A stretch of 64,000 bases of DNA from Streptomyces brevispora (GTDB lineage: Bacteria > Actinomycetota > Actinomycetes > Streptomycetales > Streptomycetaceae). The position numbers and the translations under genes are program-made. The notes under the pieces were generated by a model. It was not told the DNA's origin. It did no database searches and saw nothing but the letters and a program-made list of their open reading frames with translations. The stretch is taken from the NCBI RefSeq assembly GCF_007829885.1, contig NZ_VIWW01000001.1, forward strand, positions 2,914,001 through 2,978,000. The letters are read 5' to 3'. This document shows, in pieces, positions 35,140 to 44,481 of the stretch. Position 1 is the first letter of the stretch. Each line of letters opens with the position of its first letter.

Positions 35140-36951
35140 TCAGCCCTGTTCGTCCATCCCGGCGAGCACGAGCGGCAGCCGGGGCGTGCCCTGTGCACTG
35201 ACGTGGACGGGGACGCCCCAGTCCTGTTGGTGGACATGGCAGGCCGGGTACTCGTTCGCGGGATCGTCGTCACAGGACGCGGCCATCGCCGAGACGTGCA
35301 GGACGCCCTCGGTCACCCCGTCCGCGAGGACCAGGTCGCGGAACAGGTCGGTGCCCGCTCCGTCGCCCCCGGCCAGCAGCTCCGGCGGGGTCGAGGAGAC
35401 CAGCAGCCGGGTCGAGGGCCCGTACCGGGTGTCCAGCTTCTGCCCGGCGGGCGCCTGGAAGACGACGTCGAGCCGGAGCGTGCCGGGGGCGATCTCGGTG
35501 GCGACGCGCTGGGTGCGGTGCGACTGTTCCGCGACGCGTACCGCCTCCTCGGGCAGCCGCAGCCGGGTCAGCCGGTGCCCGGCGGACTCGACGACCACGA
35601 GATCGCCGTCGACCAGCACCGCGTCGCTGGGTTCGCGCAGATCCGTGGCGAGCGTGGTGACCTCACCGCTCGCCGGGTCGTAGCGGCGCAGGGCGTGGTT
35701 GTACGTGTCGCAGACGGCGACGGATCCGTCGGGCAGTGCGGTGACGCCCAGCGGGTGCTGGAGCAGTGCCTGAGCGGCGGCACCGTCGCGGTGGCCGAAG
35801 TCGAAGAGTCCGGTGCCGACGACGGTGTGGACGGCGCCCTCCCGGTCGACGTAGCGCAGCGCGGACGTCTCCGAGTCGGCGACCCAGAGCCGGTCCTCGG
35901 TCGCGGCGAGCCCGGACGGCTGGGCGAACCAGGCCTCCTCGCCCGGACCGTCGACCAGCCCCTCGTTCGTCGTGCCTGCCGCGACCCGCACGGTGCCGTT
36001 CGCGGGGTCGTACGTCCACAGCTGGTGCACGCCCGCCATGGCGATCCAGAGCCTGCCGTCGAACCAGGCGACGTCCCACGGCGAGGAGAGGTTCACCTCG
36101 CGGCCCGCGCCGCTGGTCGGCGCCCCCTGCCACCACTGGCTGCCGCTGCCGGCGAGGGTGGTCGTCGCACCGGTCGTGAGGTCGAGCGCGCGAAGGGCGT
36201 GGTTCACCGTGTCGGCGACGGCGATCCGCCCGTCGGGCAGCACCGCCAGCCCCTGCGGCTCGCTGAACCGGACCTCTTCGGGCCCGCCGTCCGCGAACCC
36301 GCGGTCGCCGGTGCCGAAGTGGCGGCGGACGGTCTCGCCGTCCGCTTCCAGCTCGACCAGCCGGTGGCGGGTGGTGTCGGAGACCAGGAAGCCGCCGTCG
36401 GCCAGCAGCAGCGCCTTCCCGGGGAACCGCAGGTGCGTCGCCACGGGCTCGGGCGCCACGTACGGCCCGTCGCCGCGTCGCAGGGTGCCCTTGGCCGTGT
36501 GCTCGGCCTCCAGCTCCTCGACGAGCTTCTCGATGGCGTGGGCGTGGCCCTCGCCGGCGTGCTGGGCGACGACATAGCCCTCGGGGTCGACGACGACGAG
36601 CGTCGGCCAGGCGCGTACGGCGTACTGCTTCCAGGTCGCGAGCTCGGGGTCGTCCAGCACCGGGTGGTGCACCTCGTACCGCTCGACGGCGTCGACGACG
36701 GCCTGGTGCTCCGCCTCATGGACGAACTTCGGCGAGTGCACGCCGATGATCACCACGGTGTCGCGGTGCTTCTCCTCCAGCTCGCGCAGCTCATCGAGGA
36801 CATGCAGACAGTTCACGCAGCAGAACGTCCAAAAATCCAAGATCACGATACGTCCCCGCAGGTCAGCGAGGGTGTACTGCTGGTCGCCTGTATTGAGCCA
36901 GCCGCCCTTGCCGATCAGTTCGGGGGCCCTGACGCGCGCACGTGTTGCCAT
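35140..36951 (-). CDS. Thioredoxin-like/NHL-repeat protein
   Basis: 603 residues. An N-terminal thioredoxin-like domain (about 15-150) carries the redox motif CCVNC in FWTFCCVNCLHVL (about 45). NHL beta-propeller repeats follow (about 170-490; ADTVNHALR, CDTYNHALRRYD), then a C-terminal beta domain. The arrangement matches NHL-repeat thioredoxins (NHLRC2-like). No signal peptide is visible, so it is probably cytosolic. The ATG at 36951 is chosen because the upstream frame is low-complexity; no strong ribosome site. It is divergent from the LURP-one gene. Confidence 0.85.
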   Translation of the reverse strand: MATRARVRAPELIGKGGWLNTGDQQYTLADLRGRIVILDFWTFCCVNCLHVLDELRELEEKHRDTVVIIGVHSPKFVHEAEHQAVVDAVERYEVHHPVLDDPELATWKQYAVRAWPTLVVVDPEGYVVAQHAGEGHAHAIEKLVEELEAEHTAKGTLRRGDGPYVAPEPVATHLRFPGKALLLADGGFLVSDTTRHRLVELEADGETVRRHFGTGDRGFADGGPEEVRFSEPQGLAVLPDGRIAVADTVNHALRALDLTTGATTTLAGSGSQWWQGAPTSGAGREVNLSSPWDVAWFDGRLWIAMAGVHQLWTYDPANGTVRVAAGTTNEGLVDGPGEEAWFAQPSGLAATEDRLWVADSETSALRYVDREGAVHTVVGTGLFDFGHRDGAAAQALLQHPLGVTALPDGSVAVCDTYNHALRRYDPASGEVTTLATDLREPSDAVLVDGDLVVVESAGHRLTRLRLPEEAVRVAEQSHRTQRVATEIAPGTLRLDVVFQAPAGQKLDTRYGPSTRLLVSSTPPELLAGGDGAGTDLFRDLVLADGVTEGVLHVSAMAASCDDDPANEYPACHVHQQDWGVPVHVSAQGTPRLPLVLAGMDEQG

Positions 36952-37015
36952 GTGAACAGTCAACATCACCGTGGCGTCCACGCATTCCACAGGTGCCTCG
37001 GGGAACCTGTGAGCC

Positions 37016-37507
37016 ATGAGACTTCTTGTGCGTGAGCGGCTGTTCGGCATCGGCGACGACTACTGGATCGAGGATGCGGACGGGCGCAAGGTCTTCCTCG
37101 TCGACGGCAAGGCCATGCGGGTGCGTGAAACCTTCGAGCTGAAGGACGCGCAGGGCCGGATCCTCGTAGAGATCCGGCAGAAACTGATCAGCCTGCGCGA
37201 CACGATGCTCATCGAGCGGGACGGCGAGCAGCTGGCCAAGATCAAGCGGAAGCGCCTTTCACTGCTGCGCAACCACTACCGGGTGACGCTGGTGGACGGC
37301 ACCGAGCTCGACGTCAGCGGCAAGATCCTGGACCGCGAGTTCGCGGTGGAGTACGACGGGGAGCTGCTGGCCCAGATCTCGCGCCGCTGGCTGACCGTCC
37401 GGGACACGTACGGGATCGATGTCGTGCGGGAGGACGCCGACACGGCGCTGCTGATCGCGGTGGCGGTGTGCGTCATCGTGCTCGCGGAGAAGGAGCACGA
37501 GCACTGA
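37016..37507 (+). CDS. LURP-one-related (Tubby-like) protein
   Basis: 163 residues: a beta-strand-rich LURP-one/Tubby-like C-terminal barrel with repeated blocks such as VFLVDGKAMRVRETFEL and GILDRE-type turns, ending in a hydrophobic helix (about 145-157) and EKEHEH. The family shares the phospholipid scramblase fold; the bacterial role is unknown. Start: ATG at 37016. It is followed by a parS-containing palindrome. Confidence 0.82.
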   Translation: MRLLVRERLFGIGDDYWIEDADGRKVFLVDGKAMRVRETFELKDAQGRILVEIRQKLISLRDTMLIERDGEQLAKIKRKRLSLLRNHYRVTLVDGTELDVSGKILDREFAVEYDGELLAQISRRWLTVRDTYGIDVVREDADTALLIAVAVCVIVLAEKEHEH

Positions 37508-37515
37508 GCGGCGGC

Positions 37516-37543
37516 GGTGCCTGTTTCACGTGAAACAGGCACC
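37516..37543. other. parS site within a 28-nt perfect palindrome
   Basis: The core GTTTCACGTGAAAC (37523-37536) is an exact Streptomyces parS. Perfect dyad symmetry extends to 28 nt, from GGTGCCT to AGGCACC, between two convergent genes, so the same DNA could also fold as a terminator. It is 11.5 kb from the other parS. Confidence 0.9.
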
Positions 37544-37563
37544 GCGCGGACGATGGTGCGCGG

Positions 37564-38364
37564 CTATCCGAGGACGGCCGGCGGCACGAGTCCCAGCCGG
37601 CGGTCCTTGAGGGCCGGGAACTGTTCCCGGGTGGTGGCGACCCGGCCCGGGTCGAACTCCACGCTCAGCACCTCCTCGTCCGCGCCCGCCTCGGCGAGCA
37701 CCTCGCCCCAGGGGTCGACGACGATGCTGTGCCCGGCCTGCTGGATTCCGGCGTGGGTGCCCGCGGAGCCGACGGCCAGGACGTAGGCCTGGTTCTCGAC
37801 GGCCCGCGCCTGCGCGAGCAGTGTCCAGTGGGCGCGGCGGCGCTCGGGCCAGCCCGCGGCGACGACCAGGGTCTCGGCGCCCGCGTCGACCAGCCCGCGG
37901 AACATCTCCGGGAAGCGCAGGTCGTAGCAGGTGGCGAGGCCGAGCGTGGTCTGCGGCAGGGCGAGCGTGACCAGTTCGTCGCCGGCGCCCATCATGACCG
38001 CCTCGCCCTTGTCGAAGCCGAAGCGGTGGATCTTGCGGTACACGGCGGCCCGCTCGCCCTCGGGGTTGAAGACGAGCGTGGTGTTGTAGAGCGCGCCGTC
38101 CTCGGCCCGTTCGACGAAGGAGCCGGCGTGCAGCCAGACCCCGGCGTCGGCGGCGGCCTTGGCCATCACCTCGTGCGTGGGGCCGCACAGCGGTTCGGCC
38201 TCGTCCTCGAACGCCGTGTAGGCGAAGGCTCCGACCGGCCAGAGCTCGGGCAGGACCACCAGATCCGCACCTCGCTGGGCCGCGACCAGCGAGGCCGCTC
38301 GCCCCCTGCGGGAATTGACGGATTCGTCCGGGTCTACTGCGATCTGGATGAGAGAGGCGCGCAC
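37564..38364 (-). CDS. Carbon-nitrogen hydrolase (nitrilase superfamily)
   Basis: 266 residues. The catalytic Glu-Lys-Cys triad is visible: E in LPELWP (about 40), K in YRKIHRFG (about 110) and C in ATCYDLRFPE (about 145). This is the Nit/omega-amidase-like branch, which hydrolyses amides such as deaminated glutathione; the exact substrate is not set by the sequence. The GTG at 38364 precedes RASLIQIAVD, the normal N terminus. The ribosome site is weak. Confidence 0.9.
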   Translation of the reverse strand: MRASLIQIAVDPDESVNSRRGRAASLVAAQRGADLVVLPELWPVGAFAYTAFEDEAEPLCGPTHEVMAKAAADAGVWLHAGSFVERAEDGALYNTTLVFNPEGERAAVYRKIHRFGFDKGEAVMMGAGDELVTLALPQTTLGLATCYDLRFPEMFRGLVDAGAETLVVAAGWPERRRAHWTLLAQARAVENQAYVLAVGSAGTHAGIQQAGHSIVVDPWGEVLAEAGADEEVLSVEFDPGRVATTREQFPALKDRRLGLVPPAVLG

Positions 38365-38542
38365 ACTACCACCGTCCTGGCATCTGAGCCGTCAACACGG
38401 GCCTACGATCGTCACACGAAAGCACTGCCGGGGTGCCTGCTCGCAGCGTAACTTGGACCGACCGAACCTCATTGCAGCTCGCAGCCCGCCATCCGCGCCC
38501 AGTTCTCCAGCCCATGCACCGCAGAACCGCACGAGGGGTCAC

Positions 38543-39367
38543 GTGACCGTCCATCCCAGCCTCCAGACCTACACCGACGCCTGGACCCACTCCATCGAGT
38601 CGATAGCCGAGCTGGTGAACCCGCTCACCGAGGGCGAGTGGAACGGCCGTACTCCATGCCCCAACTGGTCGGTGCGCGACATCGTGTCGCACATCATCGG
38701 CATGGAGTGCGAACAGCTCGGCGACCCGCGCCCGATCCACACACTGCCGCGCGATCTCTACCACGTGCAGAACGACTTCGCCCGCTACATGGAGATGCAG
38801 GTCGACGTACGGCGTCACCACACCGCACCGGAGATGACCTCCGAGCTGGAGTACACGATCATCCGCAGGTCCCGTCAGCTGCGCAACGAGACGCGGGACC
38901 CGGAGACCATGACGCGCGCGCCGCTCGGCGCCGAGCAGACCCTGGAACTGGCGCTGCGGATGCGCGCCTTCGACGTCTGGGTGCACGAGCAGGATCTGCG
39001 TACGACGCTGGGCAAGCCCGGCAACCTGGACTCCCCTGGTGCCGCGATCGTCCGGGACACACTGCTGGCCGCGCTGCCGAAGGTGGTCGCGAAGGACGCG
39101 GGCGCACCGCCCAACTCGGCGGTCGTGCTGGATGTGCACGGGCCGGTGGAGTTCCTGCGCACCGTCCGGGTCGACGCGGAGGGCCGCGGTTCGGTGGACG
39201 GTTCGCCGTCCCTGGGTCCCGCGGTGACGCTGGCGATGGACTGGGAGACGTACGTCCGGCTGGCCTGCGGCCGGGTGCGGGCGAGCGCGGTCATGGACCG
39301 GATCAAGGCCGAGGGCGACCAGGACCTGGCGGCCGCCATCCTGCAGAACTTCGCCGTCACCCCGTAG
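38543..39367 (+). CDS. Maleylpyruvate isomerase N-terminal (DinB-like) family protein
   Basis: 274 residues. The N-terminal four-helix domain has the signature CPNWSVRDIVSHIIGME (about 34-50), typical of mycothiol-dependent maleylpyruvate-isomerase-like proteins, with metal-binding His residues at HIIG and VHEQD (about 140). A C-terminal SCP2-like segment follows. Most Streptomyces members have no known substrate. The GTG at 38543 follows ACGAGGGG. Confidence 0.85.
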   Translation: MTVHPSLQTYTDAWTHSIESIAELVNPLTEGEWNGRTPCPNWSVRDIVSHIIGMECEQLGDPRPIHTLPRDLYHVQNDFARYMEMQVDVRRHHTAPEMTSELEYTIIRRSRQLRNETRDPETMTRAPLGAEQTLELALRMRAFDVWVHEQDLRTTLGKPGNLDSPGAAIVRDTLLAALPKVVAKDAGAPPNSAVVLDVHGPVEFLRTVRVDAEGRGSVDGSPSLGPAVTLAMDWETYVRLACGRVRASAVMDRIKAEGDQDLAAAILQNFAVTP

Positions 39368-39474
39368 TCACGGCAATCGGCGTGCCCGCCCCGCAGGGGG
39401 GACGGGCGCGCCGCCGTGTCCGGGCACAGGGACGGGGACAGCGGCAGGGACGGGAACGGGCACAGCGGCAGGGG

Positions 39475-40785
39475 CTACGCCGGTACGTGCACGGCCTCCA
39501 CGCGGCTGATCACATGGTGCTCGCGCTCCCGGTGCGCGGCCCTGGCCCGCAGCCGCAGGATCTGTACGACCCCGAGCGTCTCCAGGACGAAGACCGAGGC
39601 GAACGCGACGCGGTAGTTGTCGCCGGTCGCGTCCAGCAGCACCCCGACGGCGAACAGCGTGCTCATCGACGCGACGAAGCCGCCCATGTTGACGATGCCC
39701 GACGCGGTGCCCTGGCGCTCCGGCGGGTTGGCCGGGCGGGCGAAGTCGAAGCCGATCATCGACGCGGGCCCGCAGGCGCCGAGCACCACGCACAGGGTGA
39801 CCAGCAGCCACATCGGCGCATGGTCCCCGGGGTGCAGGATGGCCGACGCCCACAGCAGCGCCGTCATCGCGACCGTGCCCAGCACGAGCGGGATACGGGC
39901 CGCGTGGTGGCGGGCGATGATCTGCCCGTAGACGAGGCCGACGGCCATGTTGGACAGCACCACCAGGGTGAGCAGTTCTCCCGCGGTCCCCCGGCTCAGC
40001 CCCTGCGCCTCCACCAGGAACGGCATCCCCCACAGCAGCAGGAACACCATGGCCGGGAACTGCGTGGTGAAGTGCACCCACATGCCGAGCCGGGTGCCGG
40101 GTTCCCGCCAGGCGGTGGCGATCTGCTTGCGCACGTACGCCCCGCCGGCGTGCTCGACGGGCGGCGGCTCGTACCCCTCGGGGTGGTCCTTCAGGAAGAG
40201 CAGCAGCAGGACCAGCACCACGACCCCGGCCAGCGAGCTGCCGACGAAGGTGGTGGTCCAGCCGAGGCCGTGCAGGGACCGGGCGATCACCAGCGTCGAG
40301 ACGAGGTTGCCCGCCATCCCGAAGAGCGCGGCGACCTGCCCGATCAGCGGGCCGCGCCGGGCCGGGAACCAGCGCGCCCCCAGCCGCAGCACGCTGATGA
40401 ACGTCATCGCGTCGCCGCAGCCCAGCAGGGCGCGGGAGGCCAGTGCGGCACCGTAGGAGGGGGAGAGCGCGAAGCCGAGCTGTCCGAGGGTGAACAGGAT
40501 GGCGCCGATGGTGAGGACCTTCTTGGTGCCCAGCCGGTCCACCATCAGGCCGACGGGTATCTGCATGCCCGCGTAGACGAGCAGCTGAAGGATGGAGAAG
40601 GTGGAGAGCGCCGAGGCGTTGACGTCGAACCGGTCGGCGGCGTCGAGTCCGGCGACGCCCAGGCTGGTGCGGAAGATGATGGCGACGAAGTAGACGGCGA
40701 CACCGACGCCCCAGACCCGGGCGGCACGCCGGCCGCCGGGCGGATCGCCGGGCAGGGAAAGGGTGGGGGCGGCGGCCGAACTCAC
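39475..40785 (-). CDS. MFS transporter
   Basis: 436 residues with about 12 membrane helices and the MFS loop motif VDRLGTKKVL after helix 2 (about 82). Close in pattern to the nitrate/sugar-phosphate-type MFS group; the substrate is unknown. The GTG start at 40785 overlaps the TGA of the upstream GntR gene (GTGA), so the regulator and transporter are cotranslated, and the regulator probably responds to the transported compound. Confidence 0.88.
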   Translation of the reverse strand: MSSAAAPTLSLPGDPPGGRRAARVWGVGVAVYFVAIIFRTSLGVAGLDAADRFDVNASALSTFSILQLLVYAGMQIPVGLMVDRLGTKKVLTIGAILFTLGQLGFALSPSYGAALASRALLGCGDAMTFISVLRLGARWFPARRGPLIGQVAALFGMAGNLVSTLVIARSLHGLGWTTTFVGSSLAGVVVLVLLLLFLKDHPEGYEPPPVEHAGGAYVRKQIATAWREPGTRLGMWVHFTTQFPAMVFLLLWGMPFLVEAQGLSRGTAGELLTLVVLSNMAVGLVYGQIIARHHAARIPLVLGTVAMTALLWASAILHPGDHAPMWLLVTLCVVLGACGPASMIGFDFARPANPPERQGTASGIVNMGGFVASMSTLFAVGVLLDATGDNYRVAFASVFVLETLGVVQILRLRARAAHREREHHVISRVEAVHVPA

Positions 40786-41456
40786 CGGTCCTCACCCCTG
40801 ACCAGCACCTTGACCCGGCTCACATGACGGCGCACGACGTGTGCGGCGCCCTCCGCGTCACCGGCCCTGATCGCCTCCAGCAGCTCGCCGTGCTCGGTGA
40901 TGTTGGCGGAGATCCTGCCGGGGTGGGCCTCCATGACGGCGACGCCCATCCGCAGCTGCCGGTCGCGCAGCTGGTCGTAGAGGCGGGACAGGATCTCGTT
41001 GCCGGCGTGCCGGACGATCTCGGCGTGGAAGCAGCGGTCCTTCACGGAAACGGCGGCCAGATCACCGGCCTCCGACATCTGCCGCTGCTCCTCCAGCAGC
41101 TCCTCCAGCCGGGCGATCAGCTTCGCCGAAGCGGGCACGGCCCGGCGCACGGCGAACTCCTCGACGAGCAGCCGGGTCTCCACGACGTCCGCGATCTCCT
41201 GCGCGGAGACGGCGAGCACCAGGGCGCCCTTCTTCGGGTAGAGCTTGATCAGCCCCTCCACCTCCAGCCGCAGCAGCGCCTCGCGCACGGGCGTGCGGGA
41301 GACCCCCACGGCGTCCGCGAGATCGCCCTCGGTGAGGAGCGTCCCGCCCTCGTACCGGCGGTCCAGGACCGCTTCCTTGATGTGGGTGTAGACGCGCTCG
41401 GCGGCGGGGGGCCGCTTCACGGGCGGACGGACGGGGGACGGGGCTGGAGCAGGCAT
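40782..41456 (-). CDS. GntR family regulator (FadR/FCD type)
   Basis: 224 residues. An N-terminal winged helix (VGVSRTPVREALLRLEVEGL, about 50-70) is followed by an all-helical FCD ligand-binding domain with the metal-site pattern D-x3-H (RCFHAEIVRHAG, about 140) and later His residues. The ATG at 41456 is chosen because a -10 box TAAGCT ends 6 nt before it; the in-frame GTG at 41462 would leave no spacer. TTGTATCTAA over the -10 resembles FadR-type half sites and may be an autoregulatory operator. Confidence 0.9.
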   Translation of the reverse strand: MPAPAPSPVRPPVKRPPAAERVYTHIKEAVLDRRYEGGTLLTEGDLADAVGVSRTPVREALLRLEVEGLIKLYPKKGALVLAVSAQEIADVVETRLLVEEFAVRRAVPASAKLIARLEELLEEQRQMSEAGDLAAVSVKDRCFHAEIVRHAGNEILSRLYDQLRDRQLRMGVAVMEAHPGRISANITEHGELLEAIRAGDAEGAAHVVRRHVSRVKVLVRGEDR

Positions 41457-41462
41457 GTGCAC

Positions 41463-41468
41463 AGCTTA
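41463..41468 (-). promoter_or_regulatory. -10 box TAAGCT, leaderless GntR-MFS transcript
   Basis: Same hexamer and same 6-nt spacing as at the trpS leader. Just upstream, TTGTATCTAA overlaps the box and could be the GntR operator. Confidence 0.5.
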
Positions 41469-41699
41469 GATACAACATGCACGCATGACGGACCCGTTCC
41501 ACGATGCGGACGCACACCTCCGGCGCACGCTCCCGCGCGCGCCCCTCGCGCGCACCGCACCCCACATCCGGAATCCGCGCCCCCGAATGTCGTGGAAAAT
41601 CACCCCTCACGGGCCACAACCATTCACCGGCCTGATAAGTCTCATCAGCGCGCGGCACCCTCATGTGGCCGCATTCCAGGGGCATTTGGAGCGTTCAAC

Positions 41700-42599
41700 T
41701 TGAATATCGGCATTAAGGGCATAAGGCGTGTATCGGCCACTGCCACGGTCGCTCTCACCGCAGGTGCCGTCATCGCGGGTGGCGCGTTCGCCTCCCAGGC
41801 CCAGGCCGCCGCGCCGAAGCCGCCCACGATCGTCGCCAAGGGCGGCTTCGTGATGAACGACGGTACCGGGAAGACCCTCTTCACCAAGGCCGCGGACACC
41901 CGCCGGTCCACCGGTTCCACCACCAAGATCATGACCGCCCGGGTGGTGCTGGCCGAGAAGGGCCTCAACCTGGATTCGAAGGTCACGATCCAGAAGGCGT
42001 ACAGCGACTACATCGTCTCCAAGGGCGCGTCCTCGGCCCGCCTCATCGTGGGCGACAAGGTCACGGTCCGCCAGCTGATGTACGGCCTGATGCTGCCGTC
42101 CGGCTGCGACGCCGCGTACGCCCTGGCCGACAAGTTCGGCTCCGGCTCGACGCGCGCGGCCCGGGTGAAGTCGTTCATCGGCAAGATGAACAGCACCGCG
42201 AAGACCCTCGGCCTGAAGAACACCCACTTCGACTCGTTCGACGGCATAGGGAACGGGACCAACTACTCGACCCCGCGCGATCTGACGAAGCTCGCGAGCA
42301 GCGCGATGAAGTACTCCACCTTCCGCACCGTCGTGAAGACCCAGTCGACGAAGCAGAAGGTCACGACGAAGAGCGGTGGCTACCGCTACATGTCGTGGAC
42401 CAACACCAACAAGCTGCTGGGCACCTACAGCGGCGCGATCGGTGTGAAGACCGGCTCCGGCCCGGCGGCCAAGTACTGCCTGGTCTTCGCCGCGACCCGC
42501 AACGGCAAGACGGTCATCGGTACCGTCCTGACGGCCACGTCCGAGACCACCCGGACCGCGGACGCGAAGAAGCTCATGGACTACGGCTTCAAGAGCTAG
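41700..42599 (+). CDS. D-alanyl-D-alanine carboxypeptidase (S11, PBP5-like)
   Basis: 299 residues. A signal peptide (about 1-37, ending AQA-A) is followed by a penicillin-binding S11 domain. The active-site tetrad STTK is at 73-76, SGC (the SxN equivalent) at about 131 and KTG at about 255. It trims peptidoglycan stem peptides outside the membrane. The start is a rare TTG at 41700, supported by GGAG about 9 nt upstream and by the conserved MNIGIKGIRRVS opening. No membrane anchor follows the domain. Confidence 0.9.
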   Translation: MNIGIKGIRRVSATATVALTAGAVIAGGAFASQAQAAAPKPPTIVAKGGFVMNDGTGKTLFTKAADTRRSTGSTTKIMTARVVLAEKGLNLDSKVTIQKAYSDYIVSKGASSARLIVGDKVTVRQLMYGLMLPSGCDAAYALADKFGSGSTRAARVKSFIGKMNSTAKTLGLKNTHFDSFDGIGNGTNYSTPRDLTKLASSAMKYSTFRTVVKTQSTKQKVTTKSGGYRYMSWTNTNKLLGTYSGAIGVKTGSGPAAKYCLVFAATRNGKTVIGTVLTATSETTRTADAKKLMDYGFKS

Positions 42600-42645
42600 C
42601 CCGCACGGGCGACTCGAAGAAGCGGCACCGCTCACCGCGGTCAAC

Positions 42646-42685
42646 GACGGGCCCGGCACACGTCACCACGTGCGCCGGGCCCGTC
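42646..42685. terminator. 18-bp hairpin after the carboxypeptidase gene
   Basis: GACGGGCCCGGCACACGT pairs with its complement, with one G-U-type mismatch, around the loop CACC. It lies 46 nt after the stop. Confidence 0.75.
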
Positions 42686-42746
42686 GACGTCCGGGCCGCC
42701 GGTCGCGGAGGCCGTTTCCGACCGGACGGCTGTCAGAGGCACGCAC

Positions 42747-42752
42747 TACGGT
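42747..42752 (+). promoter_or_regulatory. -10 box TACGGT, leaderless VOC gene
   Basis: TANNNT hexamer ending 7 nt before the ATG at 42760; the gap is T plus six C with no ribosome site. Confidence 0.5.
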
Positions 42753-42759
42753 TCCCCCC

Positions 42760-43194
42760 ATGGCAGCCAGAATCGACCTGACGCTCGATTGCGCGGACGC
42801 ACAGACCCTCGCCGTCTTCTGGAAGACGGCCCTCGGCTATGTCGACGAGCCGCCGCCGGCTCCCTTCACCACCCGCGAGGAGTGGTTCGCGTCCTTCGAC
42901 CTGCCGGAGGACGACCACATCGACGACAGCGCGTGGCTCTGCGATCCCGACGGCGCCGGCCCCCGTCTGTCCATCCTCAAGGTCCCCGAGCCCAAGACGG
43001 CGAAGAACCGGCTCCACATGGACGTCCGAGTGCCGGGCCACGGCACTCCCGAGGAACGATGGGCGCGGATCAGGGCGGAGTCCGAACGCCTGGTGCGCGC
43101 GGGCGGCACCGCCCTGGAGGTGTTCGACGGGCACCACGTTCTGATGGCGGACCCGGAGGGCAACGAGTTCTGCGTCGCCGCCGGCCGTGCCTGA
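42760..43194 (+). CDS. VOC/glyoxalase-like protein
   Basis: 144 residues with the paired beta-alpha-beta-beta-beta pattern of the vicinal-oxygen-chelate superfamily (LDCADAQTLAVFWKTALGY at the N terminus; MADPEGNEFCV at the C terminus). This is the glyoxalase-like domain type common in actinobacteria; the substrate is unknown. The ATG at 42760 has no ribosome site, but a -10 box is 7 nt before it. Confidence 0.85.
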   Translation: MAARIDLTLDCADAQTLAVFWKTALGYVDEPPPAPFTTREEWFASFDLPEDDHIDDSAWLCDPDGAGPRLSILKVPEPKTAKNRLHMDVRVPGHGTPEERWARIRAESERLVRAGGTALEVFDGHHVLMADPEGNEFCVAAGRA

Positions 43195-43268
43195 CGGCCC
43201 CGCCGGGGCCTGACTCAGCCTGACTCCGCACATCCGCCCGGAGTAACCGACCACGGCCGGTCACCCGC

Positions 43269-44135
43269 TCACTCACGCACGCGCTCCACCGGAATCCACA
43301 CCTCCGCCTCCGCGTGCGTGCCGTCCTCGGACACGCGTGTACGCGAGAGCGACGGACCGGGCCGGCCGCGGTACGGGTTCGACGGGAACCACTGCGTGTA
43401 CACGTCCCGCCAGAGGTACTGGACCGCCGACGGGAACTCGCCCGAGGACTCGAACACCGCCCACGTACCCGGCTCGGCATCGAGGCTGTCCGAGGCCCCG
43501 GGCACCTCCGCGTCGCTCACCACCCCGTGGAAGTAGCCGATTTCGGTGCCCTCCGCGTCATCCGCGGAGTGGTCGCTGACGGCGGCGAGGACACCTTCGG
43601 GCTCTCCGTTCGCATACGCCTCCCAACTGTCCAGCGTCTCCCTGCCGATGCTTCTGACGAACTCCACGATGGCCGGGTTCATCCCCTCGTGGACCAGCGG
43701 GACCCGCGTCCCCCTGCCCACGAGCCTGAACCCGTCCTTCTCCACCACTCGGTAGCGCATGCCGCTCTTCCCTTCGACGATCAGCCGGAAGGACATCCGG
43801 GGCTGGGAGTGCAGCGCCGCACCCGTCCGCCGCGCCTCGCCGGGGCCGACCCCGTGCATGGCGCGGAAGGCACGCGCGAAGGCCTCGCCCGAGCCGTACC
43901 CGTACCGCACCGCGACATCGAGCAGCGTCCGCTCCCCGGCGAGCACCTCGGCCCCGGCGAGCGTCAGCCGTCGGCGGCGGACGTACTCGGAGAGCGGGAT
44001 GCCCGCCAACGCGGAGAACATCCGCCGGAAGTGGTACTCCGACGTCATGGCGATACGGGCCGGCTCGGCCACGTCGATGGGCTCACCGAGGTGGTCCTCG
44101 ATGTGGTCCATCGCCTGATTCAGCCGCTCCAGCAC
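43269..44135 (-). CDS. AraC-type regulator with GyrI-like ligand domain
   Basis: 288 residues. Two N-terminal AraC helix-turn-helix motifs (about 10-110; [22 protein letters not shown] and [15 protein letters not shown]) are followed by a GyrI/BmrR-type effector-binding domain (about 125-288, with [13 protein letters not shown]). This is the SoxS/Rob-like arrangement that senses small amphipathic ligands. The GTG at 44135 is the likely start since the upstream frame is low-complexity; the ribosome site is imperfect. Confidence 0.85.
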   Translation of the reverse strand: MLERLNQAMDHIEDHLGEPIDVAEPARIAMTSEYHFRRMFSALAGIPLSEYVRRRRLTLAGAEVLAGERTLLDVAVRYGYGSGEAFARAFRAMHGVGPGEARRTGAALHSQPRMSFRLIVEGKSGMRYRVVEKDGFRLVGRGTRVPLVHEGMNPAIVEFVRSIGRETLDSWEAYANGEPEGVLAAVSDHSADDAEGTEIGYFHGVVSDAEVPGASDSLDAEPGTWAVFESSGEFPSAVQYLWRDVYTQWFPSNPYRGRPGPSLSRTRVSEDGTHAEAEVWIPVERVRE

Positions 44136-44481
44136 TCCTGGCCGTCCTTCCCTCAGTGGTCTCCACGCTAGGGAAGTCCCACCGCGCCGGACCCGACATC
44201 CTGTGCCCGCCGCGGTCGGGTCGGCCCGCCGCCCATGGGTACCTACGTCGTCCGGTCCGCAGACCGGCAGCCACGGCCGGCTCCTCTCGGGGCCGACATC
44301 GCCGGGGGCATTCGCCGCCTCGGCCGTTCCTCGTCGTGGCCGCGCTCCCGGCCCAGGGGTTTCCCCCGTACAGAGAGGGGGGCTGGCCACAGCATCGACC
44401 GGCCTGTTGCCCGGATGGTCCGCGGGGCGGCGAACAACGAGGCTGAATGCAGACAAATCCACCGAACAAAAAGGGCCTTCT
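44136..44481. other. 346-nt divergent spacer
   Basis: Between the AraC-type gene and the trypsin gene. It must carry both promoters, but I see no clear -10/-35 pair, hairpin or repeat. The 40 nt before the trypsin start are relatively A-rich. Confidence 0.4.

Noticed and set aside
41692..41704. Third copy of the GTTCAAC operator motif at the carboxypeptidase start
   Set aside because: Only one heptamer is present and it overlaps the ribosome-site/start region with different surroundings.
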